17,875 nucleotides of DNA, from contig SFCY01000041.1 in NCBI GenBank assembly GCA_004558865.1, forward strand, positions 1 through 17,875, read 5' to 3'. The stretch is from Bacteroidales bacterium. Its GTDB lineage: Bacteria; Bacteroidota; Bacteroidia; Bacteroidales; Bacteroidaceae. A program made the translations under genes and the position numbers. The notes beneath the pieces were generated by a model. That model was not told the origin of the DNA and ran no database searches. It saw only the letters and a list, made by a program, of their open reading frames with translations. This document shows positions 9,086-16,276 of this stretch, piece after piece. How positions within the stretch are numbered: position 1 is the stretch's first letter; every line of letters starts with the position of its first letter.

Positions 9086-9134
9086 ATTGATAATTTGTGG
9101 TTATCAATTTTTTTTCTTTACTTTGCATTGATAA
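9086..9134 (+). promoter_or_regulatory. Three ATTGATAA boxes over the gal promoter (candidate operator)
   Basis: ATTGATAA at 9086-9093 and its exact inverse TTATCAAT at 9101-9108 form a perfect 8-bp palindrome around TTTGTGG, which contains the -33 box of the galM promoter. A third copy, ATTGATAA, is at 9127-9134, just past the -7 box; the first and third copies start 41 bp apart, close to four helical turns. This layout is what a repressor or activator of the galactose genes would use. The regulator is not identified. Confidence 0.5.
9094..9125 (+). promoter_or_regulatory. Promoter of the galM-transporter-galK cluster
   Basis: TTTG (9094-9097), exactly 20 bp, then TTACTTTG (9118-9125), one base off the TAnnTTTG consensus. 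It lies 31 bp upstream of the galM ATG at 9157. The -33 box sits inside the palindrome at 9086-9108. Confidence 0.65.
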
Positions 9135-9156
9135 TATCCAAGACTAAGAAACGAAT

Positions 9157-10248
9157 ATGACGAACAACACCGAGACACAAACAATATGTGGTCTGAGACG
9201 TGAGGACTTCCAGACCACCTTGAACGGAAAGAAGACGGATCTTTTCATTTTGAGGAACAGCAAGGGCAACGAGGTGGCCATCACCAACTATGGAGGCGCA
9301 ATCGTTGCCATTATGGTGCCGGACAAGAATGGCGTAAGGGCCAATGTCATCCAGGGCCACGACAACATACAGGATGTCATCAATTCGCCAGAGCCCTACC
9401 TTTCCACGCTTATCGGCCGCTATGGCAACCGCATCTGCAAAGGACGTTTCCAACTCCATGGCAAGGAATACCAGCTGCCCATCAACAACGGCCCCAACAG
9501 TCTGCACGGGGGAAAGAAAGGATTCAACGCAAAGGTCTGGGACGCCCTGCAGATGAACGACCAGACTTTGGTGTTGAAATATGTTAGTCCCTACGGCGAG
9601 GAAGGATTTTCGGGCGAAGTCAGGGTCACCGTCATCTATCAGTTCAACAATGACAACGAGCTGAACATCGAATACATGGCTACAACCAACAAGAAGACCA
9701 TCATCAACCTGACCAACCATGGATTCTTCTCACTTGCGGGCATAGCCAACCCCACACCCACCATTGACGACATAGAATGCCAGATCAACGCCGACTACTA
9801 TCTTCCCATCGATACCACCAGCATTCCCACCGGCGAGATAAGGCTTGTCAAGGACACACCCTTTGACTTCCGTACCGCAAAGCCATTGGGACAGGACATC
9901 GACTCGGACAATGAGCAAATAAAGATAGGACATGGCTACGACCACTGTTATGTCCTCAACAAGAAGGAAGAGGGCGAGTTGTCGTTTGCAGCCAAAATCA
10001 AGGACCCCAAGAGCGGACGCACCATGGAGGTATTCACTACAGAGCCCGGCGTGCAGCTCTACACCGACAACTGGGCCGACGGCTACAAGGGACAGAACGG
10101 CGCCACCTTCCCGCGACGCTCCGCCGTGTGCTTTGAGTGCCAGCACTTCCCCGACACTCCCAACCACCCCTATTTCCCATCTGTGGTCTTGAACCCCGGA
10201 CAGGAGTACCGCCAGCGCACGTTCTACCGCTTCGGCGTGGAAAAGTAG
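9157..10248 (+). CDS. galM: Aldose 1-epimerase (mutarotase)
   Basis: 363 residues, the usual length. GalM interconverts beta- and alpha-D-galactose so that galactokinase can use the sugar. Visible motifs: TNYGGAIVAI near the start, LIGRYGNRI, NNGPNSLHGG (substrate-binding histidine), TNHGFFSLAG with H188, GYDHCYVLN, TTEPGVQLYTDNW and CFECQHFPDTPNHP, in which E327 is the expected catalytic base. No signal peptide is seen, so it is cytoplasmic. First gene of the galactose cluster, directly behind the promoter; the transporter follows after 98 bp. Confidence 0.95.
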   Translation: MTNNTETQTICGLRREDFQTTLNGKKTDLFILRNSKGNEVAITNYGGAIVAIMVPDKNGVRANVIQGHDNIQDVINSPEPYLSTLIGRYGNRICKGRFQLHGKEYQLPINNGPNSLHGGKKGFNAKVWDALQMNDQTLVLKYVSPYGEEGFSGEVRVTVIYQFNNDNELNIEYMATTNKKTIINLTNHGFFSLAGIANPTPTIDDIECQINADYYLPIDTTSIPTGEIRLVKDTPFDFRTAKPLGQDIDSDNEQIKIGHGYDHCYVLNKKEEGELSFAAKIKDPKSGRTMEVFTTEPGVQLYTDNWADGYKGQNGATFPRRSAVCFECQHFPDTPNHPYFPSVVLNPGQEYRQRTFYRFGVEK

Positions 10249-10346
10249 AATCAACAGAATCCTATCATCAACGACACGAATGGCCTGCTGCGAAGCGGCT
10301 ACACCAAATCAATTGAAGACAACAAATTAAAAACAAACATAGACCA

Positions 10347-11657
10347 ATGGACAATCAAAAACAAAACGGAAGCATAATCGCCATCATCACGATGATGTTC
10401 CTTTATGCTATGATTTCATTCGTGACCAACCTCGCCGCGCCTATCGGAGTGATTTGGAAGAACGCATTCCAAGGCGACTCAGCCAACACCATCGGCATGC
10501 TGGGCAATGCCATGAACTTCTTGGCCTACCTCTTCATGGGAATCCCTGCCGGCAAGCTCCTGACAAAGATTGGCTACAAGAAAACAGCCCTCACAGGCAT
10601 CGCCATCGGCTTCTTCGGAGTCCTCATCCAGTTCCTTTCCGGCAAGGTGGGTGCCAGTCCTACAATGGGATTCGTCATCTATCTCTTGGGGGCATTCGTA
10701 TCGGGCTTTTCCGTTTGCATCCTCAACACCGTGGTGAATCCTATGCTGAACCTGATAGGTGGAGGTGGCAACCGTGGCAACCAGCTCAACATGATAGGCG
10801 GTACGCTCAATTCCTTGTCAGGAACCCTGACTCCGCTGTTCGTGGGTGCCCTTATCGGTACTGTCACCTCAAGCACCAAGATGGTTGACGTGAACCTCGT
10901 GCTCTACATCGCCATGGCAGTGTTCGCAGCGGCGTTCATCATATTGACATTCATCCCCATCTCCGACCCAGAGAAAGGAAAGGTCACCAAGGACACCGTC
11001 TTTGAGCACAGCCCATGGGCTTTCCGCCACTTCGTATTGGGCGTGATAGCCATCTTCGTCTACGTTGGCGTCGAAGTCGGCATCCCCGGAACCCTCATCT
11101 ATTATCTCTCCGACCAGTCTCCCGCCGGTGGCGGACTGACAGGACAGGCCGTAGCCATCGCCGGCAGCGTGGCCGCAACCTACTGGTTCCTGATGCTGGT
11201 GGGCCGTTTCTGCTCCTCGTTCATTGCAGGCAAGGTGTCCAGCAAGACCCTTATGACCATCACCACATTCGTTGGCGCAATCCTGATCATCTTCGCCATG
11301 TTGTTGGGCAAGAGCAGCACGGTGGCCATGCCGGTATTCACGGGCTCCTCCTTCGAGACCGTCACCGTGCCCATATCAGCCTTGCTGTTGGTTCTCTGTG
11401 GCCTCTGCACCTCAGTGATGTGGACCAGCACCTTCAATCTGGCTACTGAGGGGCTTGGCAAGTACACAGCCGCAGCCTCCGGCATATTCATGATGATGGT
11501 TGTGGGCGGCGGCATCCTGCCTCTGATCCAGAGCTTCATCGCCGACCACGGAGGCTACATGATGTCCTACATCGTGCCTCTTTTGGCCTTGGTCTACATG
11601 TTCTTCTACGCCCTTGTAGGTTGCAAGAACGTGAACAAAGACATACCTGTGGATTGA
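10347..11657 (+). CDS. MFS sugar transporter, FHS family (probable galactose/glucose uptake)
   Basis: 436 residues, strongly hydrophobic, about 12 membrane segments, with short charged N- and C-termini. GKLLTKIGYKKT in the loop after the second segment matches MFS motif A. The region VVNPMLNLIGG...NRGNQLNMIGGTLNSLSG resembles the fucose-galactose-glucose:H+ symporter (FHS) family, in which asparagine-rich segments bind sugar and couple to protons. Its place between galM and galK points to galactose (or glucose/galactose) uptake across the inner membrane; the substrate itself is inferred from context. A strong RNA hairpin follows in the gap before galK. Confidence 0.88.
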   Translation: MDNQKQNGSIIAIITMMFLYAMISFVTNLAAPIGVIWKNAFQGDSANTIGMLGNAMNFLAYLFMGIPAGKLLTKIGYKKTALTGIAIGFFGVLIQFLSGKVGASPTMGFVIYLLGAFVSGFSVCILNTVVNPMLNLIGGGGNRGNQLNMIGGTLNSLSGTLTPLFVGALIGTVTSSTKMVDVNLVLYIAMAVFAAAFIILTFIPISDPEKGKVTKDTVFEHSPWAFRHFVLGVIAIFVYVGVEVGIPGTLIYYLSDQSPAGGGLTGQAVAIAGSVAATYWFLMLVGRFCSSFIAGKVSSKTLMTITTFVGAILIIFAMLLGKSSTVAMPVFTGSSFETVTVPISALLLVLCGLCTSVMWTSTFNLATEGLGKYTAAASGIFMMMVVGGGILPLIQSFIADHGGYMMSYIVPLLALVYMFFYALVGCKNVNKDIPVD

Positions 11658-11672
11658 TACAAAGAATTGTAG

Positions 11673-11712
11673 TGGGTTCTGGAAGTCAGGCTATCCTGGT
11701 TTTTAGAACCCA
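11673..11712 (+). promoter_or_regulatory. Intercistronic RNA hairpin between transporter gene and galK
   Basis: Two 18-base arms (11673-11690 and 11695-11712) around a CTAT loop pair along their whole length as RNA if G-U pairs are allowed: TGGGTTCT/AGAACCCA outside, CAGG/CCTG inside, and a middle of A-U and G-U pairs. On the opposite strand the same middle would be C-A mismatches, so the structure is directed to the plus-strand transcript. No T-run follows, so it is more likely an mRNA stabiliser or processing site than a full terminator. Confidence 0.5.
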
Positions 11713-11761
11713 TTTCCATATTATCATAACCAGTTACTAACCCTTATAAAGACAAGCAATT

Positions 11762-12922
11762 ATGGATATAGAATTCGTAAGAAGCCGATTTATCAAGCAT
11801 TTTGATGGTAAGACAGGCAACATCTACGCCTCTCCAGGCCGCATCAACCTCATTGGTGAGCACACGGATTATAATGGAGGCTTTGTATTTCCCGGCGCCG
11901 TGGACAAAGGCATCATGGCAGAGATTCGTCCCAACGGGCTGAACACCATCATCGCCTATTCCATCGACCTCAAAGACAAGGTGGAATTCAAGGTGGACGA
12001 CCCCGTGGGGCCGCGTGCCACGTGGGCTCGCTACATCTATGGCATCGTACAGGAAATGCGCAAGTTGGGTGTTGACGTGAAAGGCTTCAATACAGCCTTC
12101 GCCGGTGATGTTCCATTGGGCGCAGGCATGTCGTCGTCGGCCGCCTTGGAGAGCTGCTTCGCCTTTGCCCTCAACGACCTCTTCGGCGGCAACAAGGTGT
12201 CCAAATGGGACCTCGTGTTGGCTGGCCAGGCCACAGAACACAAGTACGTGGGTGTCAACTGTGGCATCATGGACCAGTTTGCCTCCGTGTTCGGACAGAA
12301 AGGCAAGCTGATGCGCCTCGACTGCCGCAGCCGTGAGTTCGAGTATTTCCCCTTCGATCCCAAGGGCTACAAGCTGGTGCTGCTCAACTCCAAGGTGAAG
12401 CACGAGTTGAAGGGCTCGCCCTACAACGACCGCCGCAACTCTTGCGAGAATGTGGTGAGAGCCATCGCCGCCGCACATCCTGAGGGACATTTCGAGACGC
12501 TGCGCGACTGCACATGGGAACAATTGGACGAGGTGCGCGCCACCGTAGGCGAGGAGGACTACAAGCGGGCCCACTTCGTGTTGGGCGAGAAGGACCGTGT
12601 GTTGGCTGTCTCCGACGCTTTGGAGAAAGGCGACTATGAGACCGTCGGGCAGAAGATGTACGAGACCCACGAAGGCCTAAGCAAGGAATACGAGGTGAGC
12701 TGCGAAGAGCTTGACTTCCTCAACGAGATAGCCAAGGCCGACGGCGTGACGGGCTCGCGCATCATGGGCGGTGGATTTGGCGGTTGCACCATCAACTTGG
12801 TCAAGGACGAGGTCTACGACACATTCATCGCCGATGCCAAGGAGAAGTTCGCCGCCAAGTATGGCCCTGAGCCCGTCGTCATCCCTGTTGTGATCGGCGA
12901 CGGCTCACGCAAGATCTGCTGA
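11762..12922 (+). CDS. galK: Galactokinase
   Basis: 386 residues, standard length for a GHMP kinase. GalK phosphorylates alpha-D-galactose at C1 with ATP. The galactokinase signature GRINLIGEHTDYNGG is at 26-40, the GHMP ATP loop GAGMSSSAALE at about 120-130, and the third motif SRIMGGGFGGCTINLV at about 332-347. CGIMDQFASVFG holds the catalytic aspartate region. Last gene of the galactose cluster; a strong terminator begins 31 bp after the stop. No galT or galE is present in the window, so the onward Leloir steps must be encoded elsewhere. Confidence 0.96.
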   Translation: MDIEFVRSRFIKHFDGKTGNIYASPGRINLIGEHTDYNGGFVFPGAVDKGIMAEIRPNGLNTIIAYSIDLKDKVEFKVDDPVGPRATWARYIYGIVQEMRKLGVDVKGFNTAFAGDVPLGAGMSSSAALESCFAFALNDLFGGNKVSKWDLVLAGQATEHKYVGVNCGIMDQFASVFGQKGKLMRLDCRSREFEYFPFDPKGYKLVLLNSKVKHELKGSPYNDRRNSCENVVRAIAAAHPEGHFETLRDCTWEQLDEVRATVGEEDYKRAHFVLGEKDRVLAVSDALEKGDYETVGQKMYETHEGLSKEYEVSCEELDFLNEIAKADGVTGSRIMGGGFGGCTINLVKDEVYDTFIADAKEKFAAKYGPEPVVIPVVIGDGSRKIC

Positions 12923-12952
12923 TTGCCGGGCAGGGAAGCGCGATCTTTGACA

Positions 12953-12994
12953 AAGCTGCATATTCCCAACGATTGGGGATATGCAGCTTTTTTT
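12953..12994 (+). terminator. Rho-independent terminator of the gal cluster
   Basis: A 17-bp stem (AAGCTGCATATTCCCAA against TTGGGGATATGCAGCTT, one G-T pair) with a 3-base loop, running directly into seven Ts (12988-12994). It separates galK from the converging HAD gene. Confidence 0.9.
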
Positions 12995-13001
12995 GGTGGA
13001 G

Positions 13002-13646
13002 TCAAGCCCCTTGGAGATAGTCCTTGAGCTGTCTCAGATTGAGATAGTCCGGTATCACAATGTCGCACAAAGGCTGGATGGCCTCTGCGCTGTTGGTTGT
13101 CGACAGCCCCACGACGGTCATTCCGGCCGCCCCGAGCGACTTCAGCCCGTTGAAGCTGTCCTCAAAGCCTACGCATTCCTTGGGATTCAAGCCGAACCGG
13201 GCTGCAGCCTTCAGATAGCAGTCGGGCGAGGGCTTTGACTCATCGAAGTCCTCAGCCGTAAGGATGTCGCCAAACAGCTTGTCGAAGTCGGGATAATGGC
13301 GGTAGACATTGTGCATCTTCATCCTATTGCTGCTGGTGACGAGAGCCGTGGGACACCCAACCTCCCTCAGCCAAGCTGCAAAAGCCTCAAAGCCAGGAAT
13401 GAAGGGAAAATTCATCTGCTCCTCAAAGGCGGTGAGCAAACGCTGCACGTCCTCCCTCGCCCCATAGAGTTCTCCTTTGAAATAGATGTCAAAAATCTGG
13501 TCCAACGTCTGACCCTTTATGCGCTGCGCAAAGTCGGGCAACTCAGGATGAAACCTTTCCCCCACTTCGCCCCAAAACACGGAATACAGGGGCTCGGTGT
13601 TGAAGACCACTCCATCCAAATCGAAAAAACATCCTTGAAGTTTCAT
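13002..13646 (-). CDS. HAD-superfamily hydrolase, beta-phosphoglucomutase-like
   Basis: 214 residues. All four HAD motifs are present: FFDLDGVVFNTEP (nucleophile D9, acid/base D11), VTSSN (motif II), the lysine in ESKPSPDCYL (motif III) and GFEDSFNG (motif IV). An alpha-helical cap lies between motifs I and II, as in beta-phosphoglucomutase and small sugar-phosphate phosphatases. Phosphatase or mutase on a sugar phosphate is likely; the exact substrate is not readable. It lies 92 bp downstream of the TetR gene on the same strand and converges with the gal cluster, so it may be cotranscribed with the regulator. No clear promoter is seen in front of it. Confidence 0.88.
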   Translation of the reverse strand: MKLQGCFFDLDGVVFNTEPLYSVFWGEVGERFHPELPDFAQRIKGQTLDQIFDIYFKGELYGAREDVQRLLTAFEEQMNFPFIPGFEAFAAWLREVGCPTALVTSSNRMKMHNVYRHYPDFDKLFGDILTAEDFDESKPSPDCYLKAAARFGLNPKECVGFEDSFNGLKSLGAAGMTVVGLSTTNSAEAIQPLCDIVIPDYLNLRQLKDYLQGA

Positions 13647-13738
13647 ATTTTTGTGTAGTCAGTATCCAATGAGAGGTTATTAGTAGCCTGAAAGAACCAG
13701 AGATGAACTGTGCGGATGGCCACACCACACCCGGCTGC

Positions 13739-14365
13739 CTACAAAGGGTTCTTTTCCAAGAGGCGGTCCATCTTCTCTATTCCCTTCTGTGTGGAAATGC
13801 CCCTGATGGTCACAAAGATGATATTGCGGAATATCCTCTTCAGACTGTATTCATTGAACAGCTCATCATCGAGCACCGCCTGGATGGTTCTGTCGAAGAT
13901 GGCCCCAAGAAGCTCGAAGTCAACGTCCTTTCGGATGTATCCCTCGCGTTGCCCTCGCTTGATGAAGGCGTTTCCCTCCTTGCGACGGCTATCATGATTG
14001 GTCTTCAGAAAGTCGGCCACCTTCTTGTAACGCATGATTTCGGCATAGAACTTCGGGTTGACACTGCTCATCGACTTCAAGCGGATGTGGATGAAGTCTA
14101 TCAGAATGTCGACCACGTCAGCCCCCTCCCGCGAGGCTGTCCTATGAATCTCGTTGAGTTCTTCCTCGGAACCATACTTCACACATTCATAAAGCAACTC
14201 TTCCTTGTCGGCGAAAATCTCATACAGCGTGCGCTTCGACATCACCATCTTCTTGGCAATGTCGTCCATCTTGACAGCCTTCAGCCCACGCTGCATAAAC
14301 TCCGCCATAGCAGCCTTAAGAATCTTCTCGCGCAACTCCTTTCTATACGCTGTTGGATTTGCCAT
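13739..14365 (-). CDS. TetR-family transcriptional regulator
   Basis: 208 residues. The N-terminal DNA-binding domain shows the usual TetR pattern: REKILKAAMAEFMQRGLKAV, then MDDIAKKMVMSKRTLYEIF (recognition helix around 43-52) and DKEELL. The remaining 150 residues are a helical ligand-binding and dimerisation domain with no recognised ligand motif. A -7 box lies 27 bp upstream. The neighbouring HAD gene on the same strand may be a target or only a passenger. Regulation of the galactose promoter cannot be excluded, but nothing in the sequence links the two. Confidence 0.88.
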   Translation of the reverse strand: MANPTAYRKELREKILKAAMAEFMQRGLKAVKMDDIAKKMVMSKRTLYEIFADKEELLYECVKYGSEEELNEIHRTASREGADVVDILIDFIHIRLKSMSSVNPKFYAEIMRYKKVADFLKTNHDSRRKEGNAFIKRGQREGYIRKDVDFELLGAIFDRTIQAVLDDELFNEYSLKRIFRNIIFVTIRGISTQKGIEKMDRLLEKNPL

Positions 14366-14392
14366 ACCGTATCTTTTATCAGTTTACGGATG

Positions 14393-14400
14393 CAAAAATA
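14393..14400 (-). promoter_or_regulatory. -7 box of the TetR gene
   Basis: On the minus strand TATTTTTG matches TAnnTTTG, 27 bp before the ATG at 14365. No TTTG is seen 20 bp upstream, so support is partial. Confidence 0.45.
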
Positions 14401-14467
14401 CAAAAAAACTATTGCTTTTTCCTGCGTCATGGTATATAATAACAAAGCACTTAAAAAGTGAACACAT

Positions 14468-14543
<76 letters not shown>

Positions 14544-14547
14544 AACA

Positions 14548-14593
14548 AAAAACCCCCGAAAACCTCGCATTTCTGCGGTTTTCGGGGGTTTTT
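14548..14593 (+). terminator. Strong hairpin terminator after the tRNA
   Basis: A long stem (AAAAACCCCCGAAAACC...GCA against TGCGGTTTTCGGGGGTTTTT, with a 2-base bulge and loop TTTC) ends in a five-T run. Because the 5' arm starts with an A-run, the same structure can also stop transcription coming from the right. Confidence 0.85.
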
Positions 14594-14602
14594 AATGTCC
14601 TG

Positions 14603-14683
14603 TTTTGACCGTTCATTTTCTGTAAAAACAGGTCAAAAACGGTGCAAGTCTTTGAAAAATGGGAGTCAAAATGGGAGTCAAAA
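14603..14683 (+). repeat. Cluster of four GTCAAAA heptamers beside the tRNA (candidate integrase arm sites)
   Basis: TTTTGAC (inverted) at 14603-14609 and GTCAAAA at 14632-14638, 14665-14671 and 14677-14683. The last two lie in a perfect tandem pair of the 12-mer TGGGAGTCAAAA (14660-14671 and 14672-14683). Short direct repeats beside a tRNA 3' end are the usual form of arm-type binding sites of tyrosine integrases. The stretch 14594-14777 holds no convincing gene. Confidence 0.45.
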
Positions 14684-14759
14684 TACAGTTCAATTCTCCG
14701 TCAGAGCTTTTGTCTGTTCATGCATATTTCATTCCACTTGTCCGGGACAGCTGCCATCG

Positions 14760-14780
14760 TAATAACGACAATCGTTATTA
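14760..14780. repeat. Short hairpin at the end of the holin gene
   Basis: A perfect 9-bp stem (TAATAACGA, loop CAA, TCGTTATTA) overlapping the holin stop codon. There is no T-run on the minus strand, so it would be a weak terminator at best. Confidence 0.35.
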
Positions 14781-15215
14781 TTCTTTATCTGTCGGTTCCG
14801 CCGTTTCATTCTGCTTCTTTTTAAGCACCGTTATCGCGTTGGTTATCACCGCCGGGATAGGCACGCCCATAAGCCCGGCGTTTTCGGTGATTGAGATTAC
14901 CTCATTCACGATAAACGCAATGCACACGCCGTCGCGAAGATAGTTTGTCCCGATGAGCAGGTCAAGCCGCACCGCCACGAAGACGATAAGCAGAGTCACA
15001 CCTTTTCTGCACAGCCCTTTCCAGCCGGCGCGGCTTTCAAGACCGCCGTTTTCGCTTTTTTCGGATTTCTTGAACACACCGGCTACGATAAGTCCCGTTA
15101 TGTAGTCGATAGCCATAAACACAATGAGCGTAATCATAGATGCGTTCCAACCTCCGAATAACCAGGCTATGCCCGCGCCGACAGCGCCGAGCACCGCACA
15201 TAATGTCTCTTTCAT
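14778..15215 (-). CDS. Phage holin, TcdE-type (holin family 4)
   Basis: 145 residues from the ATG at 15215, chosen because AGGAGG lies 8 bases upstream; a GTG three codons earlier is too close to it. The protein has a first hydrophobic segment (LCAVLGAVGAGIAWLFGG), then NASMITLIVFMAIDYITGLI (the DY-TG pattern is typical of this holin family), a basic cytoplasmic loop FKKSEKSENGGLESRAGWKG, and further membrane segments around LLIVFVAVRLDLLIG and VCIAFIVNEVISI. It ends in a charged tail. It would make the membrane lesion that releases the endolysin coded just upstream. Its ribosome binding site lies in the 15-bp gap after the endolysin stop. Confidence 0.85.
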   Translation of the reverse strand: MKETLCAVLGAVGAGIAWLFGGWNASMITLIVFMAIDYITGLIVAGVFKKSEKSENGGLESRAGWKGLCRKGVTLLIVFVAVRLDLLIGTNYLRDGVCIAFIVNEVISITENAGLMGVPIPAVITNAITVLKKKQNETAEPTDKE

Positions 15216-15230
15216 CCCTTTCACCTCCTC

Positions 15231-15977
15231 TCATTCAAGTCCCGTTGCCGAGCGGAGAATCTGCCTTGCGTCCGCAGCGGTGACCTTGCCGTCGCCGTCG
15301 ACATCCGCGCGTTTCTCCGCGTCGGGAGTGAGCTTTTCAAGTCCTACAGCCGCCCTTAAAGCCGTTCTTGCGTCCGATACGTCAACATCTCCGTCGCCGT
15401 CAACGTCGCCTGTTTTAACGTACTTAACGCCGATGTTCGCACACAGCGCCTCGGCGACAGCGTCCGCCATGTCGAGCAGATGAGCATCGAACGCGGCGTT
15501 GTCATTGTCGTTGTCGACAAAACCGACCTCAAGCAGACACGAGGTCATTTTTGAATGGCGGTTCACCGCGTAATCTCTGTACTTCGGCGCGCCGAGCTTA
15601 ACGCCCCTGTTTTTCAGCCCCGTGACGGCGCACAGCGCGTCGACGATGCGTTTAGCTTTTGTGTATGCGCTGCCGCCGCGAACGGCTTTTGAGTATATCC
15701 ACGCTTCGATTCCGCTTGCCCCGTTGGGCTTGAAAGCGTTTCGGTGGATACTGATAAAATAGTCGGCGCCCCATGCGTTGGCTTCCTTTGTACGCGCGTC
15801 AAGCTCCGGGTCGGTGTCTGCCGTTCGCGACAGCTTGACCGCAACGTCCGGAACGGCGGAAAGCCTGTCCGCCGCAGTCTGAGCGAGAGCGAAAACATCC
15901 TCGCTCTCTTTTCTTTTTCCGTAGGTCGCACCGGGGTTCGTTCCGCCGTGACCTGCATCGATGTAAACCTTTTTCAT
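15231..15977 (-). CDS. Endolysin: N-acetylmuramoyl-L-alanine amidase with dockerin repeats
   Basis: 248 residues from the ATG at 15977; AAGGAG lies 8 bases upstream, while a GTG three codons earlier overlaps it. Residues 1-182 are an Amidase_3 domain: KVYIDAGHGG (zinc ligand H10), E24 in RKESE, SIHRNAF (H78) and CLLEVGFVDN (catalytic E150). It cuts the amide bond between muramic acid and the stem peptide. Residues 190-248 are two dockerin type I repeats, with calcium loops DVDGDGDVDVSD (from D191) and DVDGDGKVTAAD (from D225), followed by matching helices ARTALRAAVGLE and ARQILRSATGLE. No signal peptide is present, in line with holin-dependent release. The dockerin may bind a cohesin or the wall of a Clostridia host. 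Confidence 0.9.
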   Translation of the reverse strand: MKKVYIDAGHGGTNPGATYGKRKESEDVFALAQTAADRLSAVPDVAVKLSRTADTDPELDARTKEANAWGADYFISIHRNAFKPNGASGIEAWIYSKAVRGGSAYTKAKRIVDALCAVTGLKNRGVKLGAPKYRDYAVNRHSKMTSCLLEVGFVDNDNDNAAFDAHLLDMADAVAEALCANIGVKYVKTGDVDGDGDVDVSDARTALRAAVGLEKLTPDAEKRADVDGDGKVTAADARQILRSATGLE

Positions 15978-15989
15978 TACTGTCACTCC

Positions 15990-16259
15990 TTAAAAAATCC
16001 TTTTTGTCCCTATATATCCCTGCACCCTTGAAGTGCCGGCATATGCCTTTACCGTGTACCGTGCCGAGCCGCGATACACATAAAATTTCGCTTCGGCGGC
16101 TTCAAGCTCTGCCGTGTACGTTGCCCCGCCGTCGTACGACACCTCTATAGCAGTGTCGGACTTGCGCAGAAGCGGGGAAATACCGTCTTTGCCCTTGGAC
16201 GCGGGAATGTTGATTATATTCCCCTCCGCATCTTTCAGACGGACTATCGAACCCGTCAT
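15990..16259 (-). CDS. Small tail-associated protein (89 residues)
   Basis: Starts at the ATG at 16259, 8 bases after GAAGG; two earlier starts (GTG, ATG) are too close to the binding site. The protein begins MTGSIVRLKDAEGNIINIP and has GKDGISPLLRKSDTAIEVSY in the middle, a collagen-like GKDG turn followed by a pattern common in short phage tail and baseplate proteins. The C-terminal 35 residues are rich in Y, R and G. No membrane segment. It lies between the variable tail protein (17-bp gap) and the endolysin (12-bp gap). It does not resemble the accessory Avd protein of diversity-generating retroelements. Function unknown. Confidence 0.7.
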   Translation of the reverse strand: MTGSIVRLKDAEGNIINIPASKGKDGISPLLRKSDTAIEVSYDGGATYTAELEAAEAKFYVYRGSARYTVKAYAGTSRVQGYIGTKRIF

Positions 16260-16276
16260 ATACATCACCTTCTTCT

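Noticed and set aside
11744..12670. 308-codon minus-strand frame opposite galK
   Set aside because: Antisense shadow of a gene with all three GHMP motifs.
14642..14824. 60-codon frame with KWESKWESK as the end of an integrase gene
   Set aside because: The repeat peptide is a simple reading of the tandem 12-mer; no integrase motif (R...HxxR...Y) precedes it.
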